A stretch of DNA of 64,000 bases, taken from NCBI RefSeq assembly GCF_002831565.1, contig NZ_CP025096.1, positions 7,741,014 through 7,805,013 of the forward strand, given 5' to 3'. The first letter of the stretch is position 1; each line of letters begins with the position of its first letter. The DNA comes from Spirosoma pollinicola (GTDB taxonomy: Bacteria > Bacteroidota > Bacteroidia > Cytophagales > Spirosomataceae). Positions 18,959-26,689 of this stretch are shown piece by piece. The translations under genes were made by a program, and so were the position numbers. The notes beneath the pieces are model-generated. The model did no database searches and was not told the DNA's origin. It saw only the letters and a list, made by a program, of their open reading frames with translations.

Positions 18959-20245
18959 TTAGGCTACACGTTCCGCCACATGAACGGCAACTTCAGCCGT
19001 ATATCTCCGCTGGAAATAAATGAACGACCCGATCACCAGCACGCCATATACCACCGACAAAATATAGGCGCCATCCATGAAGAACTCCCGGTAGCTGATG
19101 TTTGCATGGCCAAAATTCTTGTACAGCAACACCCCAACGCTACCCAGATAGCCATACCAGTCAGCCAGCGTGACCATGAACCCAACGGTGCTTACGTATT
19201 GGAAAGAGGCAATCAGCCGCTCGAAATAGAGTCCATTGCAGGGTACATAGGCCATATATAGACCCAGACCTGTCAATAGAAACCAGTTGCCTGCGGATAG
19301 TGCGCCTGTCGAGTACGCATAGGTGCTCAGACCGACCAGCGCCCCACCCGCCAGCATGAGCCCGTTGAGTAAGGCAAACGCCCGAAAGTTCTGGGTGACC
19401 CGCTGAAGCAACGCCATCACAACCAGAATACCAAGCGCAACCAGCGTTTCGGTTTTGGCGAAAATCCCGGGGTTTTCAACGCCCGCATCTTTCAGGATTT
19501 CGGGGCCGAAGTTATCGCGAAAATCCCGGAAGGCAGATAGAAATACGTACGATGCAATGAGCAGAACAAGACCCGGTCGGAAGTTGCGCACAAACGCCCG
19601 ACGTTCAGCACCATCCATAGGTTTGCGCTCGGTACGCAGGGCGCGGTCTTCAGCGGTGGGGGGCGGCAAAAGCGTTAAGGCATACACCGAAATTAACATT
19701 GGTACGACAAACAGCATACCTGTCACAAACGGAAGCCAGAATTCCGATACGCCCCAATCGGCCCGAATGGTCAGCGCTACCGTTTTCACAAAACCCGAGG
19801 CAAAAATAAAGGAAGCGGTCAGGCCAGCGACCAGCCCATCGGTTTGCTTACGTCCTTCCAAAAAGCCAATCATCGTGCCGTAGACCATGCCCAATGGCAG
19901 GCCATTCAGAAACAGAAAGATAATATTATAAGGTGCCGGAACCAGCGCAAAACCAAGCAGTGCCAGCAGGGCAAAGCCAACAAAAAACAGCAAACTTACG
20001 GCCCGTCGTCCCGGCGACATTTCCGAAACAACTTTCACGCCAATCCCTTTCGACACGGCATAGCCGAACACCTGAGCCGTCACGAGCCATATTTTGTAGC
20101 TAATCCCGGCGAACGCCATCCCCTCGAAGGTTACCGCCGTGATACCTTTGCGAAAGGCATACATGCAGGCGTAGGTGCAAAAGGCGGCTGTGGCCCCAAA
20201 GAGCATGAACGCCGTTGGATTACGTAGAAAAGCGGGAGATTTCAC
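18959..20245 (-). CDS. DUF5690 family membrane protein (MFS-like transporter)
   Basis: 428 aa with about 12 predicted membrane helices and an MFS-like appearance (AFRKGITAVTFEG ... YKIWLVTAQVFGYAVSKGIGVK near the N-terminus, reminiscent of organophosphate antiporters). The start codon is GTG (20243-20245). It is the last gene of the minus-strand phosphonate-type locus, 193 bp beyond the YncE/phosphoesterase gene. From context it is the best candidate for the inner-membrane carrier of the released compound; no member of DUF5690 that I know of has a proven substrate. Family call firm, role inferred. Confidence 0.82.
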   Translation of the reverse strand: MKSPAFLRNPTAFMLFGATAAFCTYACMYAFRKGITAVTFEGMAFAGISYKIWLVTAQVFGYAVSKGIGVKVVSEMSPGRRAVSLLFFVGFALLALLGFALVPAPYNIIFLFLNGLPLGMVYGTMIGFLEGRKQTDGLVAGLTASFIFASGFVKTVALTIRADWGVSEFWLPFVTGMLFVVPMLISVYALTLLPPPTAEDRALRTERKPMDGAERRAFVRNFRPGLVLLIASYVFLSAFRDFRDNFGPEILKDAGVENPGIFAKTETLVALGILVVMALLQRVTQNFRAFALLNGLMLAGGALVGLSTYAYSTGALSAGNWFLLTGLGLYMAYVPCNGLYFERLIASFQYVSTVGFMVTLADWYGYLGSVGVLLYKNFGHANISYREFFMDGAYILSVVYGVLVIGSFIYFQRRYTAEVAVHVAERVA

Positions 20246-20332
20246 GAATAGCTTGCGTTTAGGTTGCTGATGAAGGAATTTTTGCTGGTATCACATAGGA
20301 TTCACAAGAACGCAAGATAAAACAAAATCGGC

Positions 20333-20436
20333 CTTGCTGGCCAAAAGAATGACTGGCCAGCAAGTAGTGCCGACCGTCCCGGTCGGGTGTATATGACGTT
20401 ACTGGTGTCACACCCGACCGGGACGGTCGGCACTAC
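20333..20436. repeat. REPIN-like inverted pair with GTAG ends, plus adjoining hairpin
   Basis: Arms 20364-20390 and 20410-20436 are perfect 27-nt inverted copies, spacer 19 nt. Each arm starts with GTAG at its outer end and is itself a hairpin (CCGACC...GGTCGG). A second perfect hairpin (CTTGCTGGCC/GGCCAGCAAG, 20333-20364) abuts it. The pair stops 2 nt from the stop codon of the upstream gene. Confidence 0.9.
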
Positions 20437-20438
20437 AA

Positions 20439-23225
20439 TTAATACTCGCCATTCTGCTGGCGGTAATGTTCGGCACGTTGGTCGGCGCGGTCGTCCATTT
20501 CGGGGCCTTTCTGAATTTTCCGCCAGTCGAAGACTTTTTTGTAGGGTTTCATAGCCGCTTTCGGATCAAATACCCGAACATCGGGAAGTACCGCATTGTA
20601 GGGTTTGAAATCGGGTTTATCAGTAAAGAAATCCTGTAAAAGAGAGGCCGTCTGGTCGTACTGGTTGACGTACGGAACACCGAGGATGTTGTACATCGTT
20701 TTCAGGATAGAACCGAAGTTGGCGTGGGTATGCGACACATAACCACGCTTGACATACGGCCCGGCCATCAGCAATACCGATCGGTGCGCATCGATGTGGT
20801 CGACGCCCCCCTGCGGGTCATCTTCGGTAATAATGACGAGCATGTCTTTCCAGTATTTGGTACGCGACAGAAAATGCAGTACCCGGCCAACCGCCAGATC
20901 GTTATCGGCCATGTACGAGTGCAGATACGGATAAGCGAAATCCGGACGAGGACCAGCACCGTGGTCGTTGGGAATCTGCATCGTCACAAATTGCGGCATT
21001 TTCTCTTTTCCCTTTATCCATTTGGCGGTAAATTCCCGCTCAAACTGCTCCATCCGGTACTGGTCGGGCACATTGGTATTGTAACCCGCGAAGTCGCGGG
21101 AGGTGTGCGGATACACAGCTTTCGGCATGGGAAATACCACCGATTGGGCCGCCCCAAACTGAGTCGTTGTCCACTCTTCTACATTCCCGGCAAACTCATT
21201 GACCTGCCCGAAATTGTAGAGCGAAACCTTGTTCCGCTCGAAGGCTTCCCAGAGCCCGCCAAATTCATTATAATCTTCGGGGTCAATGGCGCCCGACGCC
21301 TTGGGAAACCGACGCCCCGGTGCTTTTGAATCCATATCGAAGCGGCCCGCCGAGGCTGCATTGGCCTCAACCCACTCATTGGGAATCGTGCCCAGCATCC
21401 AGTGGTGACCGTGAATACTAGCGTCAGAATCGCAGTAGAAATTATCGGAAAAAGCGAACTGCCGGGCCACCCGTAAGTGGTTGGGCATAACGTCGGCATT
21501 AATAACGCGCACGCTATCTATCGCCTTATCCGTTGTTCGGCCACTGGTCCCACGACTGGTCGAAATCCGGGTTTTAATGGTCACTCCCTCGCCAAACCGC
21601 GCTAGTGTCGAATCGCCATTGGCATTCCCGAGTTGACCCAGTACTTCATCGTAGGTCCGGTTTTCTTTGGTAATGTAGACAATGTGTTTTATGGGTGATT
21701 GGCGGGTTTTGGGCAATACCGGCAGTGGGTTCCGACCATCGTCGGTGAGGATAACGGTTTCGTAGGTGTTCGCCAAAACCTGCTTTGTGTAGGTTGCCAA
21801 CTGAGCCGCATCCGGGACGGGAACAGCCTGAAACGTGCCAAGCTGAATATCTCCGATATACGTTCCCTGCGGTGGTTTTACGAACGTAGCTCCCCCGTTT
21901 GGTCCCGCCCCGTGTCCCCGCGCTGATACAACGTAAACGGTCTTTTCATCGGGCGACAATGCCACACGAGTCGGCCCCCAGCCTGTTGGAATGAGTCCGG
22001 TAACTTTACGTGTTTGAACATTTACAACAGCCACCGCATTGAGCGCCAGCAAGGCAACATACAGCGTTTTCTGATCTTTGGTAAGCGCCATTCCAAAAGG
22101 CATCAGGCCCCGGTAGCGGTCCAGTTTCGGGTCAACTTTGAGCGAAATAGTGCCCACCAGTCGTTTGGCCGACCGGCTGGCGGGTTTATAATCCAGAATG
22201 GAAATGTTGTCGTTTGTGGCATTCGACACATAAGCGTACCGGCTTCCCACAACTACCGAGTTGGGCGATGAACCACCCACCACTTCGGCTTCTTCGATCA
22301 TTTCGCCGATTTGCACCCCCGTCTTGGCCTTGTAAACAACTTTGTTTGTCCCTAAATCCACCGTCCAGACGCTCATGGCTTCGTCGGCCAACGGGCTGCC
22401 CAGTCCCGGAATCCGTCGCCCTTCCACCTCAACCCCTTCGGCAGACTCTTTGGTATGCGCGGCATAAGGTGGAAATTTTAGTGCCATTGTATCGCCGTTG
22501 GTTTTGGTTACGCCCGGCACCTTAGGGTAGGCATACAAACCGACATTGGCCACAAAAGCCAGTTTGCGGTCGGGGCTGATGGCGAGGCCGAAAGGCTGAC
22601 GGCCGGTAGGAATCGAAGCCGTGATGCGCTTTGTCGCCAGGTCGATGCGTACCATCCGAAAATTGGCTCGATCGAGCGCAAGGAGTTCGTTGCCGTTCAG
22701 CAATAAGTCCGACGTAAAGCTGTCGGTGTAGCCATTGCCATCGAGGTTAATGCTGTCGATGGTTCGAAGTTTTCCCGTATCGAAAATAAGTACCCGTCCT
22801 TTGTCGCCATTGCTCAGGTAAGCGGTGTGATTATCAGTGGCGAATGCCACACCCAGAAACGAACCGGCTTTCAACGCAGGCGGAATTTCACCGGCATAAT
22901 CAGGAATGCGGGTAGCCTTTAAGTCAGCTAAATTAAAGACCGTTAGTATGCCATCGTGCAGGGCAACTGCTCGTTGTCCATTGGGCGAGATCGCCAGTCC
23001 AAAGGGGTCATTGGCAATCCGAATCGTTTGACCTGCCGGTGTTACGTATCGGCCACTTGGCAGCACAGACTTTCCGTTAACGTCTATTTTGCAAAACTCA
23101 GTCCTTCCCGGCACCTGTACCGTTGTGTATGTTTTTGCCTTGGCGAGTACCGCAGGGGTTCGGACGGATTGAGCCGAGACATAAACAGATACCAGAAGAA
23201 GTGTAAAAACGGAAAGGTACTTCAT
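20439..23225 (-). CDS. YncE-type beta-propeller / phosphoesterase (PF04185) fusion
   Basis: 928 aa. The ATG at 23225 gives the signal peptide MKYLSVFTLLLVSVYVSAQ; a start 33 codons upstream would translate the inverted repeat. The N-terminal ~500 residues are YVTN/YncE-like propeller repeats (NDPFGLAISPNGQRAVAL, GRQPFGLAISPDRKLAFVAN, GWGPTRVALSPDEKTVYVVS). The C-terminal part is a phospholipase C/acid phosphatase-type domain (IKHIVYITKENRTYDEVLGQ; DNFYCDSDASIHGHHWMLG; ITEDDPQGGVDHIDAHRS; SHTHANFGSILKTMYNI), with conserved Glu/Asn and Asp/His metal ligands. It probably acts in the periplasm on phosphate or phosphonate esters. Lying in the phosphonate locus, it could free a headgroup from a phospho- or phosphonolipid or glycan; this is inference. 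Confidence 0.87.
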   Translation of the reverse strand: MKYLSVFTLLLVSVYVSAQSVRTPAVLAKAKTYTTVQVPGRTEFCKIDVNGKSVLPSGRYVTPAGQTIRIANDPFGLAISPNGQRAVALHDGILTVFNLADLKATRIPDYAGEIPPALKAGSFLGVAFATDNHTAYLSNGDKGRVLIFDTGKLRTIDSINLDGNGYTDSFTSDLLLNGNELLALDRANFRMVRIDLATKRITASIPTGRQPFGLAISPDRKLAFVANVGLYAYPKVPGVTKTNGDTMALKFPPYAAHTKESAEGVEVEGRRIPGLGSPLADEAMSVWTVDLGTNKVVYKAKTGVQIGEMIEEAEVVGGSSPNSVVVGSRYAYVSNATNDNISILDYKPASRSAKRLVGTISLKVDPKLDRYRGLMPFGMALTKDQKTLYVALLALNAVAVVNVQTRKVTGLIPTGWGPTRVALSPDEKTVYVVSARGHGAGPNGGATFVKPPQGTYIGDIQLGTFQAVPVPDAAQLATYTKQVLANTYETVILTDDGRNPLPVLPKTRQSPIKHIVYITKENRTYDEVLGQLGNANGDSTLARFGEGVTIKTRISTSRGTSGRTTDKAIDSVRVINADVMPNHLRVARQFAFSDNFYCDSDASIHGHHWMLGTIPNEWVEANAASAGRFDMDSKAPGRRFPKASGAIDPEDYNEFGGLWEAFERNKVSLYNFGQVNEFAGNVEEWTTTQFGAAQSVVFPMPKAVYPHTSRDFAGYNTNVPDQYRMEQFEREFTAKWIKGKEKMPQFVTMQIPNDHGAGPRPDFAYPYLHSYMADNDLAVGRVLHFLSRTKYWKDMLVIITEDDPQGGVDHIDAHRSVLLMAGPYVKRGYVSHTHANFGSILKTMYNILGVPYVNQYDQTASLLQDFFTDKPDFKPYNAVLPDVRVFDPKAAMKPYKKVFDWRKIQKGPEMDDRADQRAEHYRQQNGEY

Positions 23226-23259
23226 ATCAAGATTGATGAACAAAATGAAAGGTGATTGG

Positions 23260-23300
23260 CGATTTTGTACAACGGAGTACCACTCCGTTGTACAAAATCG
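23260..23300. repeat. Inverted repeat between PhnZ-like and phosphoesterase genes
   Basis: Perfect 19-nt arms (23260-23278 and 23282-23300) separated by only 3 nt form one long hairpin (CGATTTTGTACAACGGAGT). It fills the gap between the two minus-strand genes. Confidence 0.85.
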
Positions 23301-23330
23301 TAGCCACACGGGGCCGTACAGCACACAACC

Positions 23331-23894
23331 CTAATCAACCCGATTGGCAGTGCGTTCGACGATGGACATGTAATAATTTATATCCGGCGTTGGCAAGCCG
23401 GGGATTTTTGCCTGTTCATCCCAGGTCCGCATTAACAAAATACCCTTGAAATAGGGATTCGTTTCAAATGATAATGCCTCTGCCGCTGTCATCGGCCCAC
23501 CCTGAAATTCCAGCGTTTTTAAGCTCGCTTCCGACAATCGGGCGAAATAAGCAGGGTTCTTAAAGACCAGATACCGCTTGGCATTCACGTGATTTTCAAT
23601 CAATTGTGCTACCTTCTCCGAGAACCCCCGCTCCCGTAGGTAATCGGCCGCCAGGCGTTCGTGGTCGACGGTACCGTAGCCATCCATATAGCCCATTGTG
23701 GAGCCGCCAACTACCATATCGGGCGGCATCAGGTGGCCAATGTCATGCAGGAAAGCGGCCACGATGGTGTCGTCATCGGCACCCGCTTCTTCGGCTAGTT
23801 GGGCGCATTGGAGGGCGTGTTCGAGTTGTGTAATCGGCTCACCGAAATAGGCGTCGTCACCGCCCTGAGCAAAGAGATTGGCAATAGCTTGCAT
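23331..23894 (-). CDS. phnZ: PhnZ-like HD-domain phosphonate oxygenase
   Basis: 187 aa, the length of PhnZ (mixed-valent di-iron HD oxygenase that splits 2-amino-1-hydroxyethylphosphonate to glycine and phosphate). All residues I recall as defining the family are present: Tyr16 and Glu19 (YFGEP), His26, the His50-Asp51 pair (FLHDIGH), His54, His78 (VDHER), His102 (NHVNAKRYL), Lys106, Ser124, Gln131 (EFQGG) and Asp159 (WDEQAK). Ordinary HD phosphohydrolases lack the Tyr/Glu pair. No phnY hydroxylase is in the window, so it may use a naturally hydroxylated substrate or be fed from elsewhere in the genome. Cytoplasmic, no signal peptide. It lies between metallophosphoesterase and phosphoesterase genes on the same strand. 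Substrate may differ (TmpB-type N-methylated substrates are an alternative). Confidence 0.85.
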   Translation of the reverse strand: MQAIANLFAQGGDDAYFGEPITQLEHALQCAQLAEEAGADDDTIVAAFLHDIGHLMPPDMVVGGSTMGYMDGYGTVDHERLAADYLRERGFSEKVAQLIENHVNAKRYLVFKNPAYFARLSEASLKTLEFQGGPMTAAEALSFETNPYFKGILLMRTWDEQAKIPGLPTPDINYYMSIVERTANRVD

Positions 23895-23895
23895 C

Positions 23896-24013
23896 TGTAG
23901 TACCGGGCGTCCCGCCCGGGAGGATATTTGGTAGTGAAAGAATGATCCACTTCTGTCGCCAGTAAGTGCCAGGCAAACAGGCTTAACGGCCGGACGGGAC
24001 GTCCGGCACTACA
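23896..24013. repeat. REPIN-like inverted pair with GTAG ends
   Basis: Arms 23896-23919 and 23990-24013 (TGTAGTACCGGGCG... type) pair with three mismatches, spacer 70 nt. The TAG stop of the metallophosphoesterase (24009-24011) is the TAG of the GTAG end of one arm, and the PhnZ-like ATG lies one nucleotide beyond the other arm. Confidence 0.85.
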
Positions 24014-24923
24014 TGTAGGATAAATACGTTCGTTCCAGACTTCCGTCGTCGTACAAGTCGATGAGGGCATACCCGGCTTTCGTTTGCTGGTAAACATCAC
24101 TCTTCCACCAGTTACCGCTAACGGCTCCATTGCAAAGGTAGGTAACGCCGTTATAATCAACCCGGTCGAGCAAATGCATGTGACCGCTCAGCGCTGCTTT
24201 TACGTTAGGGTACTGATAGAACAACTTCAGTAGGTCGGGGGTGTTGGCAAGTACCAGGCCAGCCGATATGTTCCACATACCTTCTTTTACGTTCGTCTCA
24301 CTGAAAAAACCCGTCGGGCTGAAGATCGGTATGTGCGACAGAACCAGAATGGGTGTTTTCGGATTGGTTTTGGCCAGATCAGCTTTCAGCCAATCCATTT
24401 GCCCGGTATCAATGTAACCCGTATACCACTTGCCATCGGGTTTGGGCTGCACACTATCGAGGATGATAAAGTGCCAGCCATTTTTATCGAAGCTCCGGTA
24501 ACGGCCACTTATCTGCATCTGGTCAATGGCCCATTTTTTCCCATACTGCAAATCGCTCTTGGCGTTTTCGAATCCCCAGATGTCGTGGTTACCAATGCAA
24601 TACTCGATGGGCAGAGAATTGTCGGCTTTAACGAGTTTATTCCAGGCGTCCCATTGCTGCTGTACTTTCTGGCGGTCTGCTGCCAGCGCGTCCATGATCA
24701 CATCCCCACCATGCAGGATAAACGATGGTTTGTCGGCCTGATTCTGCGCATGATGAAAGCATTTGGCGATACTATCGATGGGCTTGACTTCGGGTGTAAT
24801 GTGTGTATCGCCGAGGTAAGCGAAACGGACGGAACGTTTGCGGGCCAGATTGGGCGCAATCGCTGTTTCAGTAGCGATTGCGGGCAATAAAGCCGCTGAT
24901 TTGAGGAGGGTTCTGCGGTTCAT
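24009..24923 (-). CDS. Tat-exported calcineurin-like metallophosphoesterase
   Basis: 304 aa. The N-terminus MNRRTLLKSAALLPA is a twin-arginine signal. All calcineurin-like metal motifs are present: Asp39-x-His41 (LGDTH), Asp74 (HGGD), Asn112-His113-Asp114 (GNHD), His197 (SHIP), and His248-x-His250 (GHMH). Export by Tat suggests folding with its metals in the cytoplasm and action in the periplasm or outside. Lying between the SusD gene and the PhnZ-like gene, it may cleave a phosphodiester or phosphonate ester after import; relatives of the glycerophosphodiesterase (GpdQ) type act on glycerophosphodiesters. Exact substrate unknown. Confidence 0.87.
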   Translation of the reverse strand: MNRRTLLKSAALLPAIATETAIAPNLARKRSVRFAYLGDTHITPEVKPIDSIAKCFHHAQNQADKPSFILHGGDVIMDALAADRQKVQQQWDAWNKLVKADNSLPIEYCIGNHDIWGFENAKSDLQYGKKWAIDQMQISGRYRSFDKNGWHFIILDSVQPKPDGKWYTGYIDTGQMDWLKADLAKTNPKTPILVLSHIPIFSPTGFFSETNVKEGMWNISAGLVLANTPDLLKLFYQYPNVKAALSGHMHLLDRVDYNGVTYLCNGAVSGNWWKSDVYQQTKAGYALIDLYDDGSLERTYLSYM

Positions 24924-24936
24924 ACGTTCAGGAAAA

Positions 24937-25010
24937 AGACCTATAAGGTTTTTTATACCCTTATAGGTCTGATTAATCGTTCAACAGCCAGACGGAACGC
25001 CCGGTACTAC
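24937..25010. repeat. Hairpin and solo REP-like arm after SusD
   Basis: AGACCTATAAGG (24937-24948) pairs perfectly with CCTTATAGGTCT (24959-24970). Next to it, 24988-25010 read on the minus strand is GTAGTACCGGGCG..., a single arm of the same family as the pair at 23896-24013, four nt from the SusD stop codon. Confidence 0.7.
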
Positions 25011-25014
25011 GAAT

Positions 25015-26610
25015 TTACTGTAAAACCCACATGGTGGCGTTTATATCATCATTGCCACCATACTGGCTGGTGAGGGCGGCTTTCAGGTTCACTTCGTTGG
25101 TTGTCCGCTCGCTTTGTGGGTATAACCAGCGTTTCGGAATCCGCGCACTATTGCTTGTTCCTACGCCCGTCAGGAAAGTTGGAACACCTGTCCGGCGTTG
25201 GTTATAAAATGCTTCCATGCCCGAATTCTGGAAGAACGCGATGTATTTCTGTGTTAAAATCTGACTCAGCCCCGTAGCATTATTTCCCGCATACTTTACC
25301 GATGCCTGCGCTAAATAATCAGCAAAGCTCACGTTAACAGTGTAGTTATCGAAGTTAAAAATACCCCCATCCCGCGAGAACGTTACGGTATTAGCTCCAT
25401 CTTTCAGGCCGTAAAATTCCATTGATGCGGCAATACCTTTCTGGTAATAAGAAGCTGCGTCGCCCGTAGCCCAACCCCGGTTGATTCCCTCAGCAATGTT
25501 GAACATCAGTTCAGGATAGCCGATGATAAACACAGGTTCGCCCACGTAGGATGTGTAATAATGCTTCCGGTTCTGGAAAGAATACTCCCCTTTCAGCACT
25601 TTGGTGGCCATATCCTGCAAATCTTCTCCCGACGAAGCACCGACGAAAGCAGCAAAATCAGTTGGTTTCAGACCTGCGGCAATCTTCGCTGAAGCAGGTT
25701 CGGCAACGACGAAAAGGCGCGGATCCTTACGCTCTACCAATAAATCCACGTACGTTTTGGCCATATTTTCACGAGTAGCATTCTGACCAAAATTATCCTG
25801 ATTGCGCGGGTATTTACTCTGGGTACTGTTGTGAATAAACTGCAGGTTATCACTCATACCCGTTGGCAGTGGGTACTTGGTCGAATTGCCAACCATCTCG
25901 GCAAATTTCTGCTTAATGGCAAGATCGGTATCCCCTTCTTTCTTACTCAGGCTGATCAGCACACGAATCCGGTAGGCATTCACTGTTTTCTGCCACTGCC
26001 GCAGATTGTTATTAAAGTAAAAATCGCCCGCCAGTGTGTTGTCACCTTTCGTGATGATAGCCGCCAGATCAGTGTTGGCATCGTCCAGCCATTTCAGTGT
26101 CTGGGCATAAACGGCCTTCTGCGAATCGTATTTCGGCGTTAGGTTAGCCAAATCTTTCAGCGCATCGGTGAGCGGAATATCGCCCACGCGCCGGGTCATG
26201 TTTTCGTAGAAATACGCCCGAAAGAACTTGCCCAACGCGGAGTATGGGTTTACATCGGCAGCACCAGCCCGCTTGGCTTCCTGCTCCATTTTCACCACAT
26301 CTTTCAGTGTGAAAAAATTCAGGCTCGTGGTTGTCCAGTTATACTCGTTGGTTGCGTAATAATCATAATTACTGGCATAAAACTGGTTGTACCGCTGTTC
26401 TGCGCCCCAGGGAGTATTGGTAACGCCCGAAAAACCGGATGGGCTGTTACCACTATTGTACATATCGTTCAGAATGCCCTTCAGCACGAGTGAAGCTGGC
26501 GCATTCACTGGCCTGTTGGGGTCTTTTTCGAGTTCATCGAATGACTTTTCGCAACTGGTTAACAGTAACGTAATTGTCAGTATAGGGAGAATAAATTTGT
26601 TCAGTTTCAT
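25015..26610 (-). CDS. SusD-like nutrient-binding outer-membrane lipoprotein (SusD_2 type)
   Basis: 531 aa. The signal peptide ends in a lipobox (LLLTSC, Cys20), and the next residues EKSFDELEKDPNRPVNAPASLVL are of the SusD-like_2 / RagB sub-family rather than classical SusD (split here: EKDPNRP...PASLVLKGIL). Helical repeats follow (LGKFFRAYFYENMTRRVGDIPL), and the C-terminal FFQNSGMEAFYNQRRTGVPTF block is typical of this sub-family. It pairs with the SusC 79 bp upstream. All surrounding genes are phosphonate or phosphoester enzymes, so the ligand is predicted to be an organophosphonate or a phosphonate-bearing lipid or glycan. That ligand prediction is inference. Confidence 0.92.
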   Translation of the reverse strand: MKLNKFILPILTITLLLTSCEKSFDELEKDPNRPVNAPASLVLKGILNDMYNSGNSPSGFSGVTNTPWGAEQRYNQFYASNYDYYATNEYNWTTTSLNFFTLKDVVKMEQEAKRAGAADVNPYSALGKFFRAYFYENMTRRVGDIPLTDALKDLANLTPKYDSQKAVYAQTLKWLDDANTDLAAIITKGDNTLAGDFYFNNNLRQWQKTVNAYRIRVLISLSKKEGDTDLAIKQKFAEMVGNSTKYPLPTGMSDNLQFIHNSTQSKYPRNQDNFGQNATRENMAKTYVDLLVERKDPRLFVVAEPASAKIAAGLKPTDFAAFVGASSGEDLQDMATKVLKGEYSFQNRKHYYTSYVGEPVFIIGYPELMFNIAEGINRGWATGDAASYYQKGIAASMEFYGLKDGANTVTFSRDGGIFNFDNYTVNVSFADYLAQASVKYAGNNATGLSQILTQKYIAFFQNSGMEAFYNQRRTGVPTFLTGVGTSNSARIPKRWLYPQSERTTNEVNLKAALTSQYGGNDDINATMWVLQ

Positions 26611-26689
26611 GATGTAAAGAATGTATAATACAGAATGGACAATGAATAATGATTCGTCATCACATTATCCATTTTGCATTGTTCATTAG

